Assembly (NCBI GenBank): GCA_900551535.1
Contig: URWJ01000002.1
Span: 1 to 30,963 of the forward strand
Reading direction: 5' to 3'
Source of the DNA: an uncultured Granulicatella sp.
GTDB taxonomy: Bacteria > Bacillota > Bacilli > Lactobacillales > Aerococcaceae
DNA length: 30,963 nt
Below, piece after piece: positions 25,033 through 30,963 of this stretch. How positions within the stretch are numbered: position 1 is the first letter of the stretch; every line of letters begins with the position of its first letter. A program made the translations under genes and the position numbers. The notes beneath the pieces are model-generated. The model had not been told where the DNA came from. It did not search any database and was given only the letters and a program-made list of their open reading frames with translations.

Positions 25033-26328
25033 TTATTGATTCCACGCTGCATCAAATTGTGCTTTAGAATCTTGGATTAATTGATCTACATTGCCGTTTT
25101 GAGTTGTAAAGATTTTTTCTAAAATCGTACGAACTTCTGCGTATGCAGGATCAGAGTTTTCAACTACAGGAATTGAGAATAAATTCTTAGTAGCATCTGC
25201 TAAGATTTTAGGAACTTTAGAACCTGAATTCTTGTATTCATCTTTTTCTAACACTGAAGCAACTGTTGGCATGTAACCAGTTTGTTGTGCCCAGTATAAT
25301 TGAGATTCAGCTGAAGATAAGAATTTCAAGTATAAGAATGCTGCAGTACGTTGTTCTTCAGTTGTAGAACCTTCGAACATGTAAATATCAGTACCTTGTT
25401 GTAGGTTGTATTTCTCAGGACGAGCAGCTACTCCGTATTCGAAACCAGCTTCTTTAGCACCTTTAGCTACGAATGATTCACCAGCTGTTGAACCAACATA
25501 CATAGCTACTTTTTTGTTTTGGAATGGTGCTGATAAATATTTATCTGAACCAGCAACACGGAAGTATCCATCCTTAATTCCGTCTGCATAGTATTTAACA
25601 ACTTCTTTTGAAGCGTCACTTGCGAAGTCTAATTCTTTAGTGAAGTCAATGCCTTTGTTCTTCATACCAATTGCATAGTAGTTGTTTAATGAGTCGAAAC
25701 CAGCACCAACAACTTCGTGGTTAGATTTTTCGTAAATTGTTTTAGCTGCTTCTTTTAATTCATCTAAAGTAGTTGGAACTTTAACACCGTATTGTTTCAA
25801 TAAATCTGCATTGTAGAATAATACTTCTGTAGATTTGTTGAATGGGATACCGTATTGTACTCCGTTAATTTTAGCACCTTCCATTAATTCTGGACGGATT
25901 TCTTCACCTTTCTTGAATCCGATTGTTTCGTTTTCAATATATGGTTTGAAGTCTACCAATGTATCTTGTTCAGCAGCACTGAATAACCAGTTAGGATATG
26001 CTTGAGTGATTGTTGGTAAGTCTTTTGGTGAAGTTAAAGTTGAGTTAATTTTAGCTTGTAAATCTTTGTATGAAGATTGGTTTTGTAACTCTACTTTGAT
26101 ATTTGGGTTAGCTTTCATGAAGTCTTCTGTTAATTTTTGAAGAGCTTTTTCAAGCTGACCGTTCATAGCATGCCAGAAAGTGATTGTAGTTTCTGATTTA
26201 ACCTCTGTTACGATGTCTTTTTTAGTTTCAGCTTGTTGTGAGCTGTTTGATGAGTTAGCTCCACATGCTGTTAACGCCACAACTGATGCAGTTGCTAGTG
26301 TCGCTTTTACTAAAGATTTGAATTTCAT
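25033..26328 (-). CDS. ABC importer substrate-binding lipoprotein (family 1, sugar type)
   Basis: A 431-residue lipoprotein. Signal peptide MKFKSLVKATLA..., lipobox LTAC with Cys22, then a Ser/Asn/Gln-rich linker. The mature domain has the family 1 solute-binding pattern (ITFWHAMNGQLEKAL, FMKANPNIKVELQ, PTITQAYPNWLF, PFNKSTEVLFYNADLL, AAFLYLKFLSS). It most resembles binding proteins of the UgpB/MalE group for sugars or glycerol-phosphate compounds; the ligand cannot be deduced. Ribosome binding site AAAGGAGAAGG. It is the last gene of the operon, 27 bases after the metallo-beta-lactamase gene, with no clear promoter of its own. Confidence 0.92.
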   Translation of the reverse strand: MKFKSLVKATLATASVVALTACGANSSNSSQQAETKKDIVTEVKSETTITFWHAMNGQLEKALQKLTEDFMKANPNIKVELQNQSSYKDLQAKINSTLTSPKDLPTITQAYPNWLFSAAEQDTLVDFKPYIENETIGFKKGEEIRPELMEGAKINGVQYGIPFNKSTEVLFYNADLLKQYGVKVPTTLDELKEAAKTIYEKSNHEVVGAGFDSLNNYYAIGMKNKGIDFTKELDFASDASKEVVKYYADGIKDGYFRVAGSDKYLSAPFQNKKVAMYVGSTAGESFVAKGAKEAGFEYGVAARPEKYNLQQGTDIYMFEGSTTEEQRTAAFLYLKFLSSAESQLYWAQQTGYMPTVASVLEKDEYKNSGSKVPKILADATKNLFSIPVVENSDPAYAEVRTILEKIFTTQNGNVDQLIQDSKAQFDAAWNQ

Positions 26329-26355
26329 TTTCCTTCTCCTTTTGTTATATAGTTT

Positions 26356-27648
26356 TTACAACACAATTTTTTCGCCGCGATACGGCAATATTCTGTCACC
26401 ATACGGATTTACCAGAAGTTCTGGTTTTAACGTATGAATTGGAACCAAACATTTAGGCTCAATCATCGCAATAATACGGTCTAAATCGTCCGGTTTTGCG
26501 TGACCTGAGCAAGCTAGGCGTACAAACTCAATGTGTTTTTCCGCCAATAAATCAAGAAACGGTTGATAGTGTGGATCAAAGTCCCCAAGAGGCTGCGCAT
26601 CGCTATGGATGTATAAGCTTCCTTCTTGCAAACGTTCGAAATGGTCGACGGATTGCCATAGGTACTTCGAAGTATCCTCTAACAACGTTTGATATGAAAT
26701 TTCTAAAGTAGGATCAAGTTCGTCGAGTTTTGGAGCTCCTTCTCTATAGTAGTAATGAGCTTCTTTTTGGAATACTTCTTTCAGAAGCGCCGCCATTGTT
26801 GCTTCAAGTACAGCAGTACGGCTTGTTCCTTCGACGATTTTTTCAAAGCGACGGACATTTGCTGGATAGCCATTAAATGTGATTTGTCGATTTGGATTTT
26901 CTTGTTCGAGGCGAGCGATATGACGAATCACATCTTCCTCATTTTCAGGTTTGATTTGATCTTCAACCTCTTTACGGTCCCCAAAGCTAATCGATACACC
27001 TTCCATCATTAAAATGTCCGTATGTTTTGCTTTTTTACAAAACGCAATCGTGTCTTCGGCGTTATGACCGTGAAGTCGTAAGTCTCCTGTATACGTAATA
27101 TGATGTCCAGGAGTTTTGATGATTAAAGCAGCAGCCCCGTATGCGTCATGATCGACACGCACGATTTCTACTTCGATTTCTCCAACCTGAATCACGTCTC
27201 CAGCATCTAACCCAATCATGTCTCTTGTAAATGTATCGTCTTCAAACGGCGATGGTAGTAAGAACACACCGTTGCGATTGAGCGAATTTACAATCATTTT
27301 TGTTTCCTTCAATGTATATAAAGGAATGTTTGGGTCTAAATAATTCAACATTCTTGTATGGTCCAAATGCGCATGTGAGATAAAGACCGCCGTGTTGGCA
27401 TAGTCTTTATCTTCATCCCCTTCGTATTTGTAAGGGATACGTGCATCGTACATATTTTTTAAATGTGGAATCACTTTATGGTCAGTGAGTGTTTGCACCG
27501 ATTCATCGGGCAATTCTAATTCTGGTAAAAACTCAGTCCCGAAGTCAAAGAAGATATGGCTATCTTTGTAGGCAACTTCGATGACTGTTCCACCGATTGT
27601 TAAAATGCCGCTATGAAAGGTAATCGTTGTTTTATCCTTTGATACCAT
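26356..27648 (-). CDS. Metallo-beta-lactamase-fold protein with beta-CASP-like features
   Basis: About 430 residues. The metal-binding motif HAHLDH is at about 92-97, with a further His in VDHDAYG and the YTGDLRLHGH segment. NGYPANVRRFEKI and the late ACSGHAKPDDLDRIIAMIEPKCLVPIHT region (SGHA near residue 380) resemble motifs of beta-CASP nucleases such as RNase J, though the protein is shorter. The enzyme activity is unknown: an RNA nuclease or a hydrolase acting on the imported compound are both possible. The ATG at 27648 follows AGAGGGG; it overlaps the upstream permease end by 17 bases, so it is a coupled part of the ABC operon. Cytoplasmic, no signal peptide. Confidence 0.83.
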   Translation of the reverse strand: MVSKDKTTITFHSGILTIGGTVIEVAYKDSHIFFDFGTEFLPELELPDESVQTLTDHKVIPHLKNMYDARIPYKYEGDEDKDYANTAVFISHAHLDHTRMLNYLDPNIPLYTLKETKMIVNSLNRNGVFLLPSPFEDDTFTRDMIGLDAGDVIQVGEIEVEIVRVDHDAYGAAALIIKTPGHHITYTGDLRLHGHNAEDTIAFCKKAKHTDILMMEGVSISFGDRKEVEDQIKPENEEDVIRHIARLEQENPNRQITFNGYPANVRRFEKIVEGTSRTAVLEATMAALLKEVFQKEAHYYYREGAPKLDELDPTLEISYQTLLEDTSKYLWQSVDHFERLQEGSLYIHSDAQPLGDFDPHYQPFLDLLAEKHIEFVRLACSGHAKPDDLDRIIAMIEPKCLVPIHTLKPELLVNPYGDRILPYRGEKIVL

Positions 27649-28450
27649 TCTTCGCAACCCCTCTAATAATTTCTTTTCTGAATACGAAGTAAATTAACAG
27701 AATTGGGATAACCGTTAAAGTTGCTGCGGCCATTTGTAAGTGAACATCACTTCCGGCTTCTGTCGTGAAGGCAGAAAGTCCGTTGTTTAATAGACGGAAT
27801 TCTTTCGTGTTTGTAACCAATAATGGCCATAGGAATGAATTCCAGCTTTGGATGAATGTTAAAATCCCTACTGTTACTAACGCTGGTTTACACATTGGCA
27901 CTAAAATACGCCAGATGTATTCTAAATCGCTCGCACCGTCGATTTTAGCAGCTTTGTAGAATGTACTTGGGATTCCTTTTAAGTATCCGTTCAAGTAGTA
28001 AATATAGAAGATACTTGTTAAGAACGGAATGATTAACGCTACATAAGTGTTTAATAACCCTAATTGAGCGATTGTTTGGTAGTTTGTAAAGATGATTGAT
28101 TCGTAAGGAACCATTAATAGTGAAACTAAAATCATCATGACAATGTTTTTCCCTTTGAACTGTAAGCTTGTTACGGCAAAGGCTGCTAGTAATGAAGTAA
28201 TCACTGTTGCCACTGTTGTAAATAGAGACACGAATAATGTGTTTCCGAAGTAACGTAAGAATGGCGCACGGCTAAATACTTCTAAGTAGTTACTAAATTT
28301 GAATTCGCTTGGGATGAATGACGGTGGAATACTTGTTGCTTCCGCGTATGTCATTAACCCAGTCATTACCATGTAAATAAATGGGAATACTGTAATCAAC
28401 GCTAAGAAAATTAAAAGCGCGATTGAAAAACCGTTAAATACTTTTTTCAT
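27632..28450 (-). CDS. ABC sugar importer permease, UgpE/MalG type
   Basis: A 272-residue membrane protein with six hydrophobic helices. The cytoplasmic EAA loop for contact with the ATPase reads AAKIDGASDLEYIWRILVPMCKPAL. The N-terminus (FSIALLIFLALITVFPFIYMV) is typical of the CUT1 permease MalG/UgpE branch, here with only positions 9-28 being hydrophobic. It starts 4 bases after the first permease stop. Forms a heterodimeric pore with the gene before it. Confidence 0.92.
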   Translation of the reverse strand: MKKVFNGFSIALLIFLALITVFPFIYMVMTGLMTYAEATSIPPSFIPSEFKFSNYLEVFSRAPFLRYFGNTLFVSLFTTVATVITSLLAAFAVTSLQFKGKNIVMMILVSLLMVPYESIIFTNYQTIAQLGLLNTYVALIIPFLTSIFYIYYLNGYLKGIPSTFYKAAKIDGASDLEYIWRILVPMCKPALVTVGILTFIQSWNSFLWPLLVTNTKEFRLLNNGLSAFTTEAGSDVHLQMAAATLTVIPILLIYFVFRKEIIRGVAKNGIKG

Positions 28451-28454
28451 CTTC

Positions 28455-29330
28455 TTATCCCTCCGCCTTTCTCAAGAATTTGTTTTGGAGGAATGTTGCA
28501 AAAAGAATGATTGCAAACAAGATTACAGTTGCTGCCATGGCAACCCCTGGTCTTCCTGCCACATGGAACTTGTCGTAAATATAGTACACAGCTGTTGTTG
28601 CTGAGTTCGCTGGACCAGCAGTTCCGCCAAATAATGCGTACACTTGTGTATACACTTTGAATGCCCCGATTAAGTTAACCGTTGAAAGGAAGGCAATTGT
28701 TGGAACTAATTGCGGGAATGTAATACGCCAGAAGATTTCACGGTCTGTCGCACCAAACATTTTCGCAATTTTGAAGTGCTCAGGATCAATATTACGTAAT
28801 CCTGCTAAGAGGATGATGATATTGAACGCTAAACTTGTCCAAACCCCGAAGATAATCAGTGTTGGCATACTCATGTTTACGTTATCCAACCAGTTCACGG
28901 CTGGAATACCAATCAAGCCAAGGAAGAAGTTGATAATTCCGTAGTCCCCATTGAAGAAGTAACGGAACACAATCCCGATAGCGATTGTACTTGTAACGTA
29001 AGGCATGAAGAAGATTGTTTCGAAGAAGCTTTTACGTTTAATCTTCTCGAAAATAATCCATGCAATGATGACTGAGATTAATAACGCTACTGGCACTACT
29101 GCGAATGCATACAGTGCTGTGTTGAGTAACGCTTTATGGAATACAGGGTCCGCAATTACTTTTTGGTAGTTGTCTAAACCAGTGTATTGTAATTTTAATA
29201 GTGACCCTTTTTGGAAACTCATCCAGAACGAACGAAGTAATGGATAAATGTTAAAGAGAAGAATCACTCCTAAAGATGGGAGAAGGAATAACCAAGCTTT
29301 AGGTTGGTTCTCTGGGTTATATTTTCTCAT
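28455..29330 (-). CDS. ABC sugar importer permease, UgpA/MalF type
   Basis: A 291-residue membrane protein with six hydrophobic helices. The N-terminal AWLFLLPSLGVILLFNIYP and WMSFQKGSL, and the EAA loop AKMFGATDREIFWRITFPQLVPT, are characteristic of UgpA-like CUT1 permeases. The ATG shares its A with the stop of the ATPase gene (TAATG), so the two are translationally coupled. Confidence 0.92.
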   Translation of the reverse strand: MRKYNPENQPKAWLFLLPSLGVILLFNIYPLLRSFWMSFQKGSLLKLQYTGLDNYQKVIADPVFHKALLNTALYAFAVVPVALLISVIIAWIIFEKIKRKSFFETIFFMPYVTSTIAIGIVFRYFFNGDYGIINFFLGLIGIPAVNWLDNVNMSMPTLIIFGVWTSLAFNIIILLAGLRNIDPEHFKIAKMFGATDREIFWRITFPQLVPTIAFLSTVNLIGAFKVYTQVYALFGGTAGPANSATTAVYYIYDKFHVAGRPGVAMAATVILFAIILFATFLQNKFLRKAEG

Positions 29331-30409
29331 TAGTAAACACGCGCTCCATCTTTATCGAATAAGAAGATTTTGTGTTTTAGTAATTGGAATGAAAGTGTGT
29401 CTCCTTCTTCAATCTTATGTTCCACACTTACAATTGATTTCAAGAATTGTTCGCCTAATGGGAAGTGAAGAATACGTTCACGTCCGATTAATTCTACGCC
29501 GCTGATTGTTGTTGAGAATAGCCCTTGTTCACCTTCAGCTACTGGAACCACGTCTTCAGGACGCATTCCTAAGTAGTAGTGACCATCTGCTAATTCTTGA
29601 CGTTTGCGGTCTTGTGATAATTCAGAAGTTGGTAAGTTAAATGCTGGGTGAGTAATCACGCCGTCTTTAATTTCCACTTCTGTAATGTTGATGATTGGGT
29701 TACCGATGAATTTCGCAACGAATAAGTTACTTGGTTCTAGGTATAAGTTTTGTGGGTCATCATGTTGTTGAATGTACCCTTCGTTTAAAAGAATGATTTT
29801 ATCTGAGATTGATAAAGCTTCTTCTTGGTCGTGCGTTACGAAGATTGTTGTGATTCCTACTTCTTTTACAAGACGACGGATTTCTTCACGGATTTTCAAA
29901 CGTAAACGAGCATCCAAGTTACTTAATGGTTCATCAAGTAGAAGCACTTCAGGTTTTTGAACAAGCGCACGAGTGATGGCCACACGTTGTTGTTGTCCCC
30001 CTGATAAAGTACCAGGTTTTTTACCTGCTAACTCTTCAATGTTTGTTAATTGCATATATTCTTCTGCAATTTTTTGAGCTTCTTCTTTAGAGATTTTGTT
30101 TTTACCAACTGTTAGTGGGAACATGATGTTCTCTAACACTGTCATATGCGGATATAGCGCATAGTTTTGGAATACGAATCCGATGTTACGGTCTTTAGGT
30201 TCTGTCGTAACAACTGATGATCCTTTAAATTGGATGTCTCCTCCTGTTGGTGTTAATAATCCTGCGATTAAGTTTAAAATTGTTGATTTCCCGCAACCAC
30301 TAGGTCCTAGTAAACATACTAAGTCTCCTTGTTCAATTGAGAAATTTACTGACTTTAATGCTTCAAAGCCGTTATCGAATACTTTGTTTAAGTCAATAAC
30401 ATCGATCAT
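29330..30409 (-). CDS. ABC importer ATPase, UgpC/MsmK/MalK family
   Basis: A 359-residue ATPase. Walker A GPSGCGKST at 35-43, Q-loop Gln81 in VFQNYALYPHMT, signature LSGGQQQR from 135, Walker B LLLDEP ending at Glu160, and switch His193. A C-terminal TOBE-type domain (about 240-359, with YYLGMRPEDV) is usual for importers of the MalK/UgpC class. First gene of a five-gene operon (ATPase, two permeases, metallo-hydrolase, binding protein). Ribosome binding site GGAGGATTCGTC before the ATG, with an extended -10 upstream. The substrate is undetermined. Confidence 0.93.
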   Translation of the reverse strand: MIDVIDLNKVFDNGFEALKSVNFSIEQGDLVCLLGPSGCGKSTILNLIAGLLTPTGGDIQFKGSSVVTTEPKDRNIGFVFQNYALYPHMTVLENIMFPLTVGKNKISKEEAQKIAEEYMQLTNIEELAGKKPGTLSGGQQQRVAITRALVQKPEVLLLDEPLSNLDARLRLKIREEIRRLVKEVGITTIFVTHDQEEALSISDKIILLNEGYIQQHDDPQNLYLEPSNLFVAKFIGNPIINITEVEIKDGVITHPAFNLPTSELSQDRKRQELADGHYYLGMRPEDVVPVAEGEQGLFSTTISGVELIGRERILHFPLGEQFLKSIVSVEHKIEEGDTLSFQLLKHKIFLFDKDGARVY

Positions 30410-30446
30410 GACGAATCCTCCAGTTTCTTTTACTTCAATACATTCT

Positions 30447-30475
30447 ATTCTACCATGTTTTTTAGAAACTGAAAA
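30447..30475 (-). promoter_or_regulatory. Promoter of the ABC importer operon
   Basis: On the minus strand TGGTAGAAT is an extended -10 (hexamer 30447-30452), with TTTTCA as a weak -35 at 17 bases (30470-30475). It lies 38 bases before the ATPase ATG. Confidence 0.6.
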
Positions 30476-30533
30476 CTGAAAAAGTAAAATTTATGAAAGC
30501 TTTTTATTGTGGACAGTTATCCCGTTTTTGAGC

Positions 30534-30566
30534 ACAAAAAAAGGACGAGAAAACCTCGCCCTTTTT
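30534..30566 (-). terminator. Intrinsic terminator after the BceB-like permease
   Basis: AAAAAGG-A-CGAG pairs with CTCG-C-CCTTTTT with one mismatch and a 5-base loop; the minus strand continues with T. It separates the permease operon from the ABC importer promoter. Confidence 0.85.
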
Positions 30567-30583
30567 ACGATTTTTATAACGTG

Positions 30584-30634
30584 CACAAACCCCTTTAGAG
30601 TGCGGTTTTGCATCTTAAAACTTCACGGTTTGTG
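30584..30634 (-). other. Hairpin between permease stop and terminator
   Basis: CACAAACC (30584-30591) and GGTTTGTG (30627-30634) are perfect complements. Inside, GTG/CAC and GTTTT/AAAAC form a second helix around a 7-base loop. It has no T run of its own and is followed by the real terminator. Role unknown; possibly mRNA 3'-end stabilisation. Confidence 0.55.
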
Positions 30635-30645
30635 AACAAAATCTA

Positions 30646-30963
30646 TTAACGTTTAATAATTTTATAGTAACTACGTGACGTGATTTGGTAAACGATGAGA
30701 TACACCACTACGAAGATGGCACCAATCACAATTGTCGCGTTTAGCGTTACGTTGCCGTCAACCCCGAAGAGCTGAATAATCTTACGATACATCTTGAAGG
30801 CAAATGCGGTATGGATAAACGCTGTGACAAGCGGTAAGAAGAATACAATCAACACTTGACGGTTGATGGATTTCTTGATGGTCTTTTGGTCGATACCGAG
30901 TTTTTGTAGGATTACGAAACGGTCACGGTCTTCGTACCCTTCAGAAATTTGTTTGTAGTAAAT
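30646..30963 (-). CDS. BceB-like ABC transporter permease (FtsX family), C-terminus only
   Basis: 105 codons of open frame entering from the right edge and ending at 30646. The sequence begins IYYKQISEGYEDRDRF, continues VILQKLGID and is followed by two or three hydrophobic helices and a basic end (SRSYYKIIKR). This matches the last part of BceB/YtsD-type permeases, which export or remove peptide antibiotics and signal to BceS-type kinases. An internal Met gives a shorter open frame, but the upstream residues fit the family, so the gene is cut by the window. Confidence 0.85.
   Translation of the reverse strand: MYYKQISEGYEDRDRFVILQKLGIDQKTIKKSINRQVLIVFFLPLVTAFIHTAFAFKMYRKIIQLFGVDGNVTLNATIVIGAIFVVVYLIVYQITSRSYYKIIKR

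Noticed and set aside
24648..25045. Open reading frames on both strands around element 2 and the ABC operon terminator
   Set aside because: They cross the palindrome or the terminator hairpin, lack ribosome binding sites and have low-complexity compositions.
30490..30510. Possible catabolite-responsive element near the ABC operon promoter
   Set aside because: TGAAAGCTTTTTAT lacks the central CG and the closing CA of the cre consensus, and it lies upstream of the promoter.

Overview
The window looks like a chromosomal segment of a low-GC Gram-positive bacterium of the Lactobacillales type. The evidence is the conserved block pth-mfd-(MOP flippase)-rqcP-divIC-yabR-tilS without any of the sporulation genes found there in Bacillus, the rapZ-yvcK-whiA block, a fermentative L-lactate dehydrogenase, AGGAGG-type ribosome binding sites and extended -10 promoters. 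A Carnobacteriaceae-like host (for example Granulicatella) is a guess from general resemblance only. Almost everything is on the minus strand; ldh is the only convincing plus-strand gene.

Layout. 1-9027 (minus): housekeeping operon read from pth through mfd, a SpoVB/YabM-type flippase and rqcP; then mgtC with its own strong promoter, divIC, the S1-domain gene yabR and a left-truncated tilS. Intrinsic-terminator-like hairpins lie between pth and mfd and between yabR and tilS, so the block may be transcribed in attenuated sections. 9228-10202 (plus): ldh with a perfect bidirectional terminator. 10259-14373 (minus): rapZ, yvcK/glmR, whiA, a short ssb and a DUF554 membrane protein. 14505-16183: a BceR/BceS-like two-component system. 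The last 318 bases of the window encode the C-terminus of a BceB-like permease, about 14 kb away from that system.

16234-21884 is an AT-rich accessory island and the main system of interest. It encodes an apparent type VII secretion (T7SS) lipase toxin with reversed domain order (N-terminal GHSLGG lipase, C-terminal helical LXG-like region), as in staphylococcal TslA. Two small helical partner proteins (TlaA-like) follow it. Five paralogous 22-residue-leader lipoproteins (TilA-like candidate immunity proteins) are present: one before the toxin, three in a tandem set after it and one more distant copy. No T7SS core gene lies in the window.

22326-24488: a cytoplasmic 5'-nucleotidase-family metallophosphoesterase and a DUF1697 protein. 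25033-30409 is a carbohydrate-type ABC importer operon (ATPase, two permeases, a beta-CASP-like metallo-beta-lactamase-fold protein, lipoprotein binding protein).

The least explained signal is a pair of large structured elements in the two longest intergenic regions (22127-22316 and 24629-24893). They share conserved internal-loop and hairpin-loop sequences (ATGCGAATTA, TTTGAGGCT, ACCYTDGG), but their helices have almost completely different sequences with base pairing kept. That is the covariation pattern of a structured RNA, or of a hairpin-forming mobile DNA element, and I cannot assign it to a known class.
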